Shown here one piece after another: positions 19,974 to 29,557 of a stretch of 58,400 nucleotides of DNA. Position numbers and translations under genes: made by a program. The notes under the pieces are model-generated. The model ran no database searches and was not told the origin of the DNA. It saw only the letters and a list, made by a program, of their open reading frames with translations. The stretch is from Clostridiales bacterium (lineage in GTDB: Bacteria; Bacillota; Clostridia; Oscillospirales; Acutalibacteraceae), in contig JAAYSC010000085.1 of NCBI GenBank assembly GCA_012524025.1, forward strand, positions 1-58,400. Reading direction: 5' to 3'. Numbering within the stretch: the stretch's first letter is position 1; the number at the start of each line of letters is the position of its first letter.

Positions 19974-22900
19974 CTAATAGCTTATTTTTACAGTCTTAAT
20001 TTCAAAGGGTCTGAATTCCAAACTGATATTTTTGAGATCTTTGACTTCTTCTATGCACTCTTCCAGCATGTTAGTGATTTCAAAGCCACAGGCCTCATCA
20101 AAAAGCTCGATAGCGGCGTGAGTGTGAGCCCCTTCCGCATCATAAAGGCGTGCTATGAAGGCCTTTTGATTGTCTTCACAGGGTTTGATGCTTTCAACTA
20201 TTATATTGTCGGCATCAATGCTTAAAAGTGGCTTCACTTCATAATTGCCCTTGCTGACAAAGCTGGGCATGTTGAGCTCATAGGCCGGCCTAATAACATT
20301 TTCGACCCCGAAGCCGCCCATGTGGGGCAGGAAGGAGTAAACACAACGGTGGAGACCCTTGTCACCGGTGAAGTCCGGGCGGGTACCGCCCTTGTGGAGT
20401 GACAGGCGCATGGCTCCCCCTTCAATAGAAAGGGCATACTTGCAGTCATTGAGCAGGGCCACGCCATAGCGCGCTTCCGAAATATCCGTATATTTATGGT
20501 TTAAAACTTCAAACTTGGCCTTTTCTAAACTGTTGTTGCGGGTGGTGGGGCGTTTGACATAACCAAACTGCACTTCACACCTGGCAAAGTCTTGCATGAT
20601 GCTTGTATCAAAGGCGGTTTTTAAGAAACGGTGGTCATCTTGCCAGTCCATTTCTGTGTCAAAGCGGACTTGCCTGTCGTCGGCAAAGAAAATTACATCT
20701 TGCCTGATTTTGCTTTTTTCGCTTATCTTGTATTCATTTCGCAAGATTAGGGCCAAGCGGCCTTGGCTTACAAGCTCGGAGCTTATGAGTTCGGCCGTTT
20801 CATAAAATTTGCTTTCTATATCTGCGTCAAGGTCCCAACCGTCCCAGGCACTGGGCACATCTTCTGCCATGAGGAAGCTGTTGAGTGGGTATCGGCCGCC
20901 GCAAAGCTCACGCCTTGCTGCCTTATCCACAAAGGATTTCATAAAGAAGCGGTCATCAAATTCAACATCATAAAAGGGTGTGGAAAGTGATTTGCCCTCA
21001 TAGTTAAAGGGGCTTGTTTGGTCGGTTTTACCTTCAACCAACTTAAGGCTCAAAGATGAAAATGCGGGTATTTCAAGGCCGCTCACAATCAAAATGTTTT
21101 CGCCGTAAAGGTTGGTGTAGGCTTGTTGCGGATAGTCACCTTCAACAACCAAACCCGGCTCGCACTTTATGAACACGGGGTCGCGGCGGTCGAAGGAAAG
21201 GGTGTTGGTAAGGCTTATGCAGTCTGCGTCATTTGCCGCAATTTCTTCAATATAGGCTGCCGCTTTTTCAATAACTTCATTGTTTTGCTCAATGGCTTCC
21301 TTATGGGCTCTGGGTATACAGGTCCCCGGTAAAATGTCATGGAATTGGTTCATCAGCACTGTCGCATAAAGCGGGCTTGTCTTATCGCTCTTGGCCTCTT
21401 CTTTTTTAGACACGGCATCGTTTACAATGAAAAATTCCAAATCACGCAGGCCTATTTCGGCCTTACGGTTATTTCTTTTAATCTCATGCTGGTTTGTAAG
21501 GGTTCCTCGGTGGAGCTCCAAATAAAGCTCCCCGCTAAAGGTGTTGGGGTTGACGGCTGTTTCTTCAATCAAGCGCACGGCATCGCTTACCGTCATATGC
21601 TTGGCCTTGACCACGCCTTCCAAATCCTCACAGCGTTTGGCCAGCTCAATCATTTCAAATTGAGGCCCGCCGCCGCCGTCGCCGTAGCCATAGGAACAAA
21701 TGCGCTTATTTGTAACCGTGGTCTGCCTTAAGTTACCGCCGTAACCGTCCTTAACCTGGGAGTAAAGTGTTTTGGCGTCGGGTGGGCAGTGGGTGGTGTT
21801 GAAGTGGGTGAAAACCTTGCTGCCGTCAAGCCCCTGCCAATAAAAGCTGTCGTAAGGGAAGGCATTTGTATCATTCCAACCGATCTTGGTGGTCAAGAAA
21901 TAGTCTACCCCACAGCCTTTCATAATTTGCGGTATGGCGGCCGAATAGCCGAAGGTGTCCGGCAACCAGAAGCAGTCGGAGGTATAATTGAAATGTTTTC
22001 TTGTAAAATTTTGACCCCAGAGGAATTGCCTGACCATGGATTCAGCCCCGGTAACATTGCAGTCACACTCCACCCAGACGGCACCGTTGGGCTCATAACG
22101 CCCCGCAGCCACTTGCTCTTTAATGCGCTCAAAAAGTTCCGGATAGTGCTCCAAAACCATGTTACTGTGGCAGGAAGAGCTTTGGATAAACTTATATTCC
22201 GGGTATTGTTTCATCAAACTTAATTGGTTTGAGTAAGTACGGGCGCATTTTTTAATGGTTTCACCCACATGCCAAAGCCAGGCCGTGTCCATATGAGAAT
22301 GGCCGATAACCGCCGCAAAGGGGGCCGTTTGGGAATTTTTCTTTTCAAGCACGGACTTCATGAGGGGCTGGGCTTCACGCAGGGCCTTCATAAAAATATC
22401 CGGCTCGACATTATCTATGGAATAGTAAAGGATATTGTGCATATCATAAAGGGCGTTAATGACCTCGGCCCTCTTGAAGCTTTCCTTGGGTAAAAATTCC
22501 ACCATTTGGTTGAGGGTTACCAGGTCGAAATAAAACTCTTGGATTTCATGATTTTTTTCACAGATATCAATACCGTTGTAGCTAAAGTCATAATCCAAAA
22601 GGGGCTCTTCTTCCAGGGGCATGCAGCCCTTGTAAGAATGGCCTGCATAGTATTCCAAAACTATATCGTAGCTCTTGCCGGCTTCAACCCCTTGGTCTAA
22701 AAGGTCGCAATAATGGTTGCCGTGGCCGGTGAAGACAATCTTATTGGCAAAGGTGCCGCAGGGCTTGCCGTCAACCCAGAGCATGGCTTCATAGCCCTCT
22801 ATATGGGGGCGGACAAAGAGGTCCTTACCCGCTAAATTTTCGGGCACGGTGAAGGAGGACTTGAACCAGCAATACATGCTTTCGCCGCCCCAGCGCCAAC

Positions 22901-23072
22901 CTTTTTCTACCTTTTCAAAAAGGGAATCATCGGGGATTTCATAAAGGGACTCATAGGTGCAATAGGCCTCACAGTCTATTTGACCCACTTTTTCAAAAAT
23001 CAAAGGTTCCAAGGTCAATTCGAACCTTTTCACTTTCATCAACATGCGCTCAATTTGTTTTTCGGTAAGCAT
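19974..23072 (-). CDS. GH38 alpha-mannosidase
   Basis: AVIGHSHMDTAWLWHVGETIKKCARTYSNQLSLMKQYPEYKFIQSS, VECDCNVTGAESMVRQFLWGQNFTRKHF, WLPDTFGYSAAIPQIMKGCGVDYFLTTKIGWND. Confidence 0.95.
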   Translation of the reverse strand: MLTEKQIERMLMKVKRFELTLEPLIFEKVGQIDCEAYCTYESLYEIPDDSLFEKVEKGWRWGGESMYCWFKSSFTVPENLAGKDLFVRPHIEGYEAMLWVDGKPCGTFANKIVFTGHGNHYCDLLDQGVEAGKSYDIVLEYYAGHSYKGCMPLEEEPLLDYDFSYNGIDICEKNHEIQEFYFDLVTLNQMVEFLPKESFKRAEVINALYDMHNILYYSIDNVEPDIFMKALREAQPLMKSVLEKKNSQTAPFAAVIGHSHMDTAWLWHVGETIKKCARTYSNQLSLMKQYPEYKFIQSSSCHSNMVLEHYPELFERIKEQVAAGRYEPNGAVWVECDCNVTGAESMVRQFLWGQNFTRKHFNYTSDCFWLPDTFGYSAAIPQIMKGCGVDYFLTTKIGWNDTNAFPYDSFYWQGLDGSKVFTHFNTTHCPPDAKTLYSQVKDGYGGNLRQTTVTNKRICSYGYGDGGGGPQFEMIELAKRCEDLEGVVKAKHMTVSDAVRLIEETAVNPNTFSGELYLELHRGTLTNQHEIKRNNRKAEIGLRDLEFFIVNDAVSKKEEAKSDKTSPLYATVLMNQFHDILPGTCIPRAHKEAIEQNNEVIEKAAAYIEEIAANDADCISLTNTLSFDRRDPVFIKCEPGLVVEGDYPQQAYTNLYGENILIVSGLEIPAFSSLSLKLVEGKTDQTSPFNYEGKSLSTPFYDVEFDDRFFMKSFVDKAARRELCGGRYPLNSFLMAEDVPSAWDGWDLDADIESKFYETAELISSELVSQGRLALILRNEYKISEKSKIRQDVIFFADDRQVRFDTEMDWQDDHRFLKTAFDTSIMQDFARCEVQFGYVKRPTTRNNSLEKAKFEVLNHKYTDISEARYGVALLNDCKYALSIEGGAMRLSLHKGGTRPDFTGDKGLHRCVYSFLPHMGGFGVENVIRPAYELNMPSFVSKGNYEVKPLLSIDADNIIVESIKPCEDNQKAFIARLYDAEGAHTHAAIELFDEACGFEITNMLEECIEEVKDLKNISLEFRPFEIKTVKISY

Positions 23073-23092
23073 AGTATCCCCCTACATTTTAT

Positions 23093-24181
23093 TTACAATA
23101 AAACTTCTTTACCCGTTTGGGCGGACTCATAAATTCCCGACAGGATTTTAATCATATCCACGCCCTGTTCAATGGTGAAAACGGGTTCGACACCCTTGGT
23201 GATTACATCAACAAAATGCCTGATATTGGCTTCATGGCCGTTTAAAACCTTGGCAATGCCCGTATCCAATTTTCGAGCATCCACATTATGTTTTATCCTG
23301 GCGCGCTTGGTGTTCCTGCCGCCGTCAAAAACATCTATGATGCCGTCCCTAAATTCCAAACCTTTTTTTGTTCCCCGCAATTGTACAAAACGGGTTTCTC
23401 TTTTTATGTTTGAAGCCCAGCTGAATTCAATTTGCAGGCAGGAGCCGTTGTCAAATTTTACAAAGCCCATTGCTAAATCTTCAACATCATAAATACCGTC
23501 TTCCTTGGCTTGGCCGAAGGTGGCGTGGGAAGAGTCGGCCTTTTCGGTGTTGTCGGCAAACTTGCTGTAAGTGTTGCCCGTTACACTGACGGCCTTGGGG
23601 TTGCCCATCAAATAAATTGCCAGGTCTATCATATGAACGCCAAGGTCAATCAAGGGGCCGCCGCCCGACTGGGCCTTGGTGGTAAACCAGCCGCCCTTGC
23701 CGGGGATACCCCGCTTGCGTATCCAGCCGCAACGGCCCGAATAAATTTCACCCGCTTGGCCGCTTGTGACCAAGTGCTTTAAGTATTGGGAACCGGCCGA
23801 ATAGCGGTTATTTCTGATTGTCATTAAAACCTTGCCCGAAGCTTCTTTTGCCGCCTGCATTTTAAGAGCATCTTCCACGCTGATGGCATCGGGTTTTTCA
23901 CAGATAACATGGGCCCCTTTTTCAAGGGCATAAACGGCTATGGGGCTGTGCAGGTAGTTGGGTGTGCAAATGTCAACAATGTCCGGCTTTTCCTTGTCTA
24001 TCATTTCCTTATAGTCCTCATAGAGGCCTATATTTGAAGAAAAGGCGGACTTGGCCAAGTCAAGCCTTTCCGGGCGGATGTCACAGGCTGCGACTACCTT
24101 TGCGTTTTCAATCTTTTTCCAGGCGGATGTGTGGGGGCCTTTGGCAATACCTCCGTAACCTACGATAGCAACTTTTAACAT
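23093..24181 (-). CDS. Gfo/Idh/MocA family oxidoreductase
   Basis: MLKVAIVGYGGIAKGPHTSAWKKIENAKVVAACDI...DIVDICTPNYLHSPIAVYALEKGAHVICEKP; internal Met at 24181 fits the family. Confidence 0.93.
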   Translation of the reverse strand: MLKVAIVGYGGIAKGPHTSAWKKIENAKVVAACDIRPERLDLAKSAFSSNIGLYEDYKEMIDKEKPDIVDICTPNYLHSPIAVYALEKGAHVICEKPDAISVEDALKMQAAKEASGKVLMTIRNNRYSAGSQYLKHLVTSGQAGEIYSGRCGWIRKRGIPGKGGWFTTKAQSGGGPLIDLGVHMIDLAIYLMGNPKAVSVTGNTYSKFADNTEKADSSHATFGQAKEDGIYDVEDLAMGFVKFDNGSCLQIEFSWASNIKRETRFVQLRGTKKGLEFRDGIIDVFDGGRNTKRARIKHNVDARKLDTGIAKVLNGHEANIRHFVDVITKGVEPVFTIEQGVDMIKILSGIYESAQTGKEVLL

Positions 24182-24225
24182 AGGGGCACCTCCTAATTTA
24201 TTGTGACTGTCGCGCCGGGCGCGTT

Positions 24226-24909
24226 TTAACAAAAACGATCTTTGAAGGGGCAAACAGAAATACAAATGCCGCAAACAGCCCCTCGCCCAATCATCTTGTA
24301 GGCGGTTTTCATGTGTTGGCTGCACTTGGCAGGGTCTATTATGGCTTTTTCCGGCTGCAAGGGGTCCCAGGCTCGGCCGCTTATGGCATGGGCCGGGCAG
24401 GCCTTTACGCAAAGATTACAATCGGCGCAAAAATTCTCTTCAATCTCTTTTTTCGCTTTCAAGTCAAAGGGATAATCGGTAAAAAGAGTGCCCAGACGGA
24501 CACGGGGCCCGTGGGCATGGTGCAAAAACAAACCATTCTTTCCGATGGTCCCCAAGCCTGCCAGGCAGGCGACTTTTTTATGGGAATAGCGGCCCGAGTA
24601 GGTTCGACCGCCCTTATTGATACTTTGTGAGGCCGCCACATGAATATAGCGGTAACCCTTCTTTTCAAGAAAGAGCCCCGCCTTGAGCAGGGCACTGTCT
24701 ATAAAAGCGTTAACCGCCCTGTAATGTGTAAAATATGTATGGGTGGGGCCCGATAAGTCAATCTCATCAACTATAGCGTCTGAAAGCTTTATAACCAGGC
24801 TGACAGCACCGGTAAGGTCGCCAAAATCGCCGTCATGAATGTTGGCAAAGCCTACATCCGTAACACCCATGTCAAACAAATAATTTTCCAAACGGTCTTG
24901 GAATGACAT
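24226..24909 (-). CDS. 2x[4Fe-4S] epoxyqueuosine reductase (QueG)-like protein
   Basis: LAGLGTIGKNGLFLHHAHGPRVRLGTLFTD, CADCNLCVKACPAHAISG, CGICISVCPF; shorter than canonical QueG. Confidence 0.8.
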   Translation of the reverse strand: MSFQDRLENYLFDMGVTDVGFANIHDGDFGDLTGAVSLVIKLSDAIVDEIDLSGPTHTYFTHYRAVNAFIDSALLKAGLFLEKKGYRYIHVAASQSINKGGRTYSGRYSHKKVACLAGLGTIGKNGLFLHHAHGPRVRLGTLFTDYPFDLKAKKEIEENFCADCNLCVKACPAHAISGRAWDPLQPEKAIIDPAKCSQHMKTAYKMIGRGAVCGICISVCPFKDRFC

Positions 24910-24928
24910 TTTACCACCTGTTAAAAGT

Positions 24929-25603
24929 TTAAGTTTCAACGCTTATGTGTAAAAATCCACCTGTTTCGCCGACACGAACCTTGTCGGCCGTGTAGGCCAC
25001 AACCTTGTAGGTACATTCATACTCCCCTTGTTTTAGCCATTTTTGCAGTTTATCCCTATAGATATACTCACCCGGCTTTATCATGGGGGACTTATAAATT
25101 TGTTTGCTGTCGCTTTTGGTGTAAAAACTGAAAACAAGGTTGAACTCACAGCTTTCCGGGTTTTCCAACATAATGTCACCCGAGCCGTAGCGGCTTTCAA
25201 AAACTATGTTTTTATTTATACGGTAGCGCACTTCGCCCTTGGGGACATTTTTAACATCATCATAGCCTTCGCTTATGGGCAGGCTACCCGTGCTGACCTT
25301 GCCGCGGGCAGTAAAAACCCCCTGGACCATATCAAAAAAACCGAGTTTGGCCAAAGCAAATCCCGAAAGCATCAAGGCCAAGCAAAGCACCAGAGCAATT
25401 AAAAGATTTAAAAGTTTTTTCGAATCTTTAAGAACAAACTTTACTTTAGGCTTTTCATAAGATTTTTCAAGCTTTTCCCCTTTGGCCGAGGGATTTTCTT
25501 GTTTTTGCTTATCCGGCCTTGGCATTTGGCGGGCTTGTTTTTTGGCTTTTTTGTTTTTCTTATTCGCTTGTGGCTTCTTGGGTTTGCGCTTGGCCATATT
25601 CAT
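24929..25603 (-). CDS. Single-pass membrane protein: Lys-rich cytosolic N-terminus, TM, extracellular domain related to that of the next gene
   Basis: N-terminus MAKRKPKKPQANKKNKKAKKQ; TM LLNLLIALVLCLALMLSGFALAKLGFF; ectodomain ENPESCEFNLVFSFYTKSDSKQIYKSPMIKPGEYIYRDKLQKWLKQGEYECTYKVVAYTADKVRVGETGGFLHISVE. Confidence 0.75.
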   Translation of the reverse strand: MNMAKRKPKKPQANKKNKKAKKQARQMPRPDKQKQENPSAKGEKLEKSYEKPKVKFVLKDSKKLLNLLIALVLCLALMLSGFALAKLGFFDMVQGVFTARGKVSTGSLPISEGYDDVKNVPKGEVRYRINKNIVFESRYGSGDIMLENPESCEFNLVFSFYTKSDSKQIYKSPMIKPGEYIYRDKLQKWLKQGEYECTYKVVAYTADKVRVGETGGFLHISVET

Positions 25604-27614
25604 TACCTATCTCTAAATTTAATTTCAAATATCTGCCCCCCACATATTCATAAGTTTGGGGGTTATAGGCGGCAACAATAAGCATTAAACTATGATTGCC
25701 GTAATCCATATCCATGGCTAAATTTGACAATTTGATGATCGGCAAATAATAGCCGGGCTTTATGCCTGCCGAGCGGTAGAGCACTTTATTGTCCTTGCCC
25801 ACAACACTTATCAAAAAGTCACAGTCATTGCTTTGGGGGTTACCCAAAATAATGGGCAAGGGGCTGTGCCATTCTTCAACAACAAGGTTAGGATGGGCGA
25901 AAAAGTCGAAGCCCCTGTCACCTTTTGAAGGCGTGTTTCTGACCATTTTTTCTTGCTCTTCGGGCGTGGCTTCAATGGTGTCGACTACCGTGAGGCTTTC
26001 GGTGACACCTCGGTATTGAGGTTTGGTTGTAGCCGGTATTTTATAAGAAAAAAGTTTAATGCCCGCAAAGGCCAAGGCCGCAATCAAGAGCAGGCTTATA
26101 AGTAGCTTAAACACTAACCTTGCCCAACCGGGTATTTTATTAAAACTTTGGCGCGCGCCGCTTGTGAACTTGTTTATGATTAATGCGCCCCCCATTAAAA
26201 GCGATCTTGATTTTTCACGCTTTTCTTTTTTCTTTTTCTTTGACTTCTCTTTTTTAACTTTTTTAGTCTTTTTAGCCTTAAGGGGTTTTTCTTTTATTTG
26301 GGGTTCTTGGTCCGGGGTCTCTTGGACTATGGCGGGTATTTCTTCCGGCATAGCAGGCGCTTCTTGGGCTTGCGCCTCTTCTGCCGGCTCCTGCTCCGGT
26401 TCTTGTTCCGGCTCTTGCTCCGGCTCTTCTTCAGGTTTTAGAATTGGCTCTTCCCGGGATTCGGCCGGGGCTTCTTCTTGCTCTTGGGTTTTCTTGCTTT
26501 GAGGGATTTCTTCCCCATCTTCGGGCAAATCCGCAAGGGCTGCCAGGGGGTCACCCCACAGGCCACGCATTTCTTGTGCTTCTTCCTCTTCAAGCGGCTC
26601 TTCTTGCGCCTGTGTTTTTTTGCCTTTGTAAGCTGCGGCCGTGCTTATGGGTGTTTCTTTGTTAAGGGCACGGTTGACAAGGTCGGCTATGCCGCTGACT
26701 TGCGGGCTCAAGGGGTCCGGCTCATAAGCTTGGGCTGCTTCTTGTTTTTCTTGCGGGACTTCTTGCGCTTGCTTGGCTTTTAGTTCCTCTTCCAGCTTTT
26801 TGGCTATATACTCAAGCTCTTCTTCCAAGCTGACCGGGCTGCCGGTCTCTTCTTCTTGCGCTTGCTCTGCCGCCTCTTGAGGCGGGGGGCTCTCTTGAGC
26901 CGGAAGGCTTTCTTGAATCGGAGGGCTCTCTTGAGGTTTTTCTTCCTCTTGGATTTCTTCTTCTTGAGTTTGCTTTATTTGTGTTTGAATTTCTTTATCG
27001 CTATCGGCCTTGGCCGCTGTTTCATCTTTTTCTTCTTTTATTTCTTCGCCTTGTTGGGAATCACTTTTGACCGAAAGGGGCCGGCTTGCCCTTTCGGTCT
27101 CTTTTTTGCCCTTTTGGGTTTCTTTTTCTTTTTTCTCGGCAGGCGGTTTGGCCTTGCTTTTTTTACGGGCCTGCCTTTTTTCTTCCTTGGCTCGCTCTTT
27201 GGCTTGTTTTTTTTCTTCTTTCTTTTGCTCTTTAGCCTGCTTGCGTTCTTCTTTTTCCCTTATTTTTTCTTCTTCCGCTTCTTGTGCTTCGCGGGCTTGG
27301 CGCTTGCGCTCAAGTTCTAAAAGCCGTTTTTCTTCGCGCGCGGCCTTATCGGCCTGTTTGGCTTTTTTGTCTCGCTCTCTTTTCTTGTCGATTTTAGCCT
27401 GTTTTTTTGCTCTGGCTTTCTCACGCTTTTCTTTTTCTTTCAATGCTTTGGCAGCTGCCCTGTCCTTGGCCGCTTTTTGCTTGGCATCAATCTTTTCTTT
27501 ACCTTGTGCGGCTCTTTTTTGGGCAACTGCCTCTTTGGCCGCCAAGGCGGCCCGCTCTTTATTCTTTTTTATATTTTTCTTTTTAGTTGCGGCTTTTCTT
27601 TTCTTTTTTGCCAT
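25560..27614 (-). CDS. Single-pass membrane protein with a very long charged cytosolic tail (K/R/E block, then Q/E/P block, then Lys block), TM and extracellular domain
   Basis: KREKARAKKQAKIDKKRERDKKAKQADKAAREEK...; EEEPEQEPEQEPEQEPAEE; KKTKKVKKEKSKKKKKEKREKSRS; TM LVFKLLISLLLIAALAFAGIKLF; ectodomain LGNPQSNDCDFLISVVGKDNKVLYRSAGIKPGYYLPIIKLS. ATG at 27614 is preferred over the tracked GTG at 27626. Confidence 0.75.
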   Translation of the reverse strand: MAKKKRKAATKKKNIKKNKERAALAAKEAVAQKRAAQGKEKIDAKQKAAKDRAAAKALKEKEKREKARAKKQAKIDKKRERDKKAKQADKAAREEKRLLELERKRQAREAQEAEEEKIREKEERKQAKEQKKEEKKQAKERAKEEKRQARKKSKAKPPAEKKEKETQKGKKETERASRPLSVKSDSQQGEEIKEEKDETAAKADSDKEIQTQIKQTQEEEIQEEEKPQESPPIQESLPAQESPPPQEAAEQAQEEETGSPVSLEEELEYIAKKLEEELKAKQAQEVPQEKQEAAQAYEPDPLSPQVSGIADLVNRALNKETPISTAAAYKGKKTQAQEEPLEEEEAQEMRGLWGDPLAALADLPEDGEEIPQSKKTQEQEEAPAESREEPILKPEEEPEQEPEQEPEQEPAEEAQAQEAPAMPEEIPAIVQETPDQEPQIKEKPLKAKKTKKVKKEKSKKKKKEKREKSRSLLMGGALIINKFTSGARQSFNKIPGWARLVFKLLISLLLIAALAFAGIKLFSYKIPATTKPQYRGVTESLTVVDTIEATPEEQEKMVRNTPSKGDRGFDFFAHPNLVVEEWHSPLPIILGNPQSNDCDFLISVVGKDNKVLYRSAGIKPGYYLPIIKLSNLAMDMDYGNHSLMLIVAAYNPQTYEYVGGRYLKLNLEIGNEYGQAQTQEATSE

Positions 27615-27631
27615 GGTTCTCCCCACTCCCC

Positions 27632-28288
27632 TTAATTATCTTCCCAGGGTAACTTTTCAATTCCCCAGAACTGCGGGAAGCGGTTAACCTGAACAGCTTC
27701 AACAATAAAGGCAACTTTTAAGCTTACACTGCTATCTTTGGGCCTTACTCCGTCAAAAGCTGCAAAGTCAAAGCCTTCTATAATAAATTCATGCTTGGTA
27801 TAGACTGAATTGCTTGCGGTGAGGCCGCCTAATTTTTGGGCCAGATAAACACTGGAATCTTCCGCCCTGTTGTCAAACCAGGAATTTTCTTGGCCTAAAC
27901 TTGGAATATTATAGGGTATGGCCTTGTTGACATGGAGGACTTTGCCGTTTGAATCCAGCCAACTTTCAACCATCTTAACTCGGATATAATGGGCTCCCCT
28001 GCCTTTTTGGTGAATATCGACTCGCAACTTGTCAATTTTATTTTCGGCGTCCTTGTCGAAATCAATGCTTATGGACCCGTCTGCATTGCGATATTGTTCG
28101 GGGTTTGTAGAACCGTCAAAATAAACTTCGGCATAGGCGTCAAAGTTGGCCAAGAACATGTTGCGGGATAAAATAGGCATATCTTCAACCAAGAGCCAAG
28201 TCAGGGTGCCGGCAACCAAAACGACGGCCAAGGCTGCAAGCACCAAACCTAAAACAAGAGGCCGCTTGCCTGATTTAGTTTTTTTCAT
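27632..28288 (-). CDS. SipW/TasA-type exported protein
   Basis: Signal-like N-terminus KRPLVLGLVLAALAVVLVAGTLTWLLVEDMP; ~218 aa; sits in the SipW gene cluster. Confidence 0.6.
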   Translation of the reverse strand: MKKTKSGKRPLVLGLVLAALAVVLVAGTLTWLLVEDMPILSRNMFLANFDAYAEVYFDGSTNPEQYRNADGSISIDFDKDAENKIDKLRVDIHQKGRGAHYIRVKMVESWLDSNGKVLHVNKAIPYNIPSLGQENSWFDNRAEDSSVYLAQKLGGLTASNSVYTKHEFIIEGFDFAAFDGVRPKDSSVSLKVAFIVEAVQVNRFPQFWGIEKLPWEDN

Positions 28289-28311
28289 GATAGCCGCCTC
28301 CTTTACTCAAA

Positions 28312-29052
28312 TTAGGGTATTACCGGATACCAACCGTCGGAGTCCAAGCCGGCGATGAAGACAATCTCAACACCTTCATAGCTATAGTGGTCATCTACAA
28401 CACTTGTATCTTCAAGTGTTTCGCCGACAATATTATAGTCAACCCAAAAGGCCAGATGGATTTGAAGTTTGGTTTTGGGCGGGACGACAACATAGTTACC
28501 TTGGTCGGCTGCTACGCCGGGGGCCCCGTGGTTATAAATTTCCAAGGCTTCATAAGTAGCGGTGGCGTCACCGTCTGTAATTATATTGGCATCAAGGCCG
28601 GAATATTGGCCCTTGCGGGTTCTGATAATATCCATAACGCTTGTTGAACGGTTGGGGTCTATGGCATCGGCTGCCGCATCATAGTCACTGTCGGAATAGA
28701 GGAAATAATAAAGCTCATCCGCATTGGCCGGCTTTGTGATTTCAACATAAACACGAGCAGGCAGACTACCGGTATTTTCCGCCTCTATGGTTTCAATATG
28801 CAGGGCTCGGTCAAATTCAATTTCTTCCGGGTCTTCAAGCTTGGTGGCTGCCGGGATGACAATATCGGCCTCTTCAATATAAGTATCCGGCTCAAGTTCT
28901 AATGTACCGATAACAAATTTATTTTCGCCCGAATAAAAGCTTACATAAAACCAGGCGGCTGTTGGGGGCAAAACAGCAAAGTAGGAAATGCAAAGCGCAA
29001 AAATCACAGCCGTTACAGCCGTTAGTATTTTTTTAAGCTTGTTTTTTGCCAT
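28312..29052 (-). CDS. SipW-dependent-type exported protein (TasA/camelysin-like)
   Basis: N-terminus ILTAVTAVIFALCISYFAVLPPTAAWFYVSFYSGENKFVIGTLELE; start overlaps the end of the upstream SipW gene by 20 nt. Confidence 0.7.
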   Translation of the reverse strand: MAKNKLKKILTAVTAVIFALCISYFAVLPPTAAWFYVSFYSGENKFVIGTLELEPDTYIEEADIVIPAATKLEDPEEIEFDRALHIETIEAENTGSLPARVYVEITKPANADELYYFLYSDSDYDAAADAIDPNRSTSVMDIIRTRKGQYSGLDANIITDGDATATYEALEIYNHGAPGVAADQGNYVVVPPKTKLQIHLAFWVDYNIVGETLEDTSVVDDHYSYEGVEIVFIAGLDSDGWYPVIP

Positions 29053-29557
29053 TTTTCTTACCCCCTTTTCTGTCCTTATAAAGTGATAGAAGCGAACTGA
29101 TTAATATTAGAGCGGCAACCGAACTTGCCAAAAGGGCAAGAAAAACTTTGCTGCCGATAGTTTCCGAGAGATAACCTAACTTTGGAAGGCTGAAAGCCAC
29201 CTTACCAGCCACTAAACTTATATCCGTGGGCATGGGGTCTTCGCTTTGGTTTTTGTCACCCTTGGTGTAGACCTTGGTTTTTTTACTGTCAAAGCGGGTT
29301 ATTCTGTGGGTGAAGGCCCTGTCCCCTTTGGGGGAGACAACCGTAATTATGTCGCCGACTTGGAGTTCTTCGACCTCGGTAAACCTTATAAAAACCGCGT
29401 CACCTTTTAGGATTTCAGGTTCCATGGAAGGGCTGATTACAGCAAAGCCCTTGAGGCCGCTGAAGTGCAGGTAGCCGACGAAACCGGTTAAGGCCAGGGT
29501 TATAAGTATAAAGATAGCCAGTAAGACATTTAGAAAGCGGTTAAGACTTTTTGACAT
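29033..29557 (-). CDS. SipW-type (ER-like Ser/His) signal peptidase I
   Basis: GFAVISPSMEPEILKGDAVFI, GDIITVVSPKGDRAFTHRITRF, TKGDKNQSEDP. His in the position of the bacterial Lys. Start overlaps the preceding stop (TAATG). Confidence 0.9.
   Translation of the reverse strand: MSKSLNRFLNVLLAIFILITLALTGFVGYLHFSGLKGFAVISPSMEPEILKGDAVFIRFTEVEELQVGDIITVVSPKGDRAFTHRITRFDSKKTKVYTKGDKNQSEDPMPTDISLVAGKVAFSLPKLGYLSETIGSKVFLALLASSVAALILISSLLSLYKDRKGGKKNGKKQA

Noticed and set aside
24211-24223. GC-rich palindrome CGCGCCGGGCGCG between the QueG-like and Gfo/Idh genes
   Set aside because: Loop would be only 1-3 nt and the TTTT lies on the plus side whereas the genes are minus; too weak to call.
26856-27687. 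Plus-strand Phe/Leu- or Ser-rich ORFs opposite the charged tail gene
   Set aside because: Same low-complexity antisense effect.
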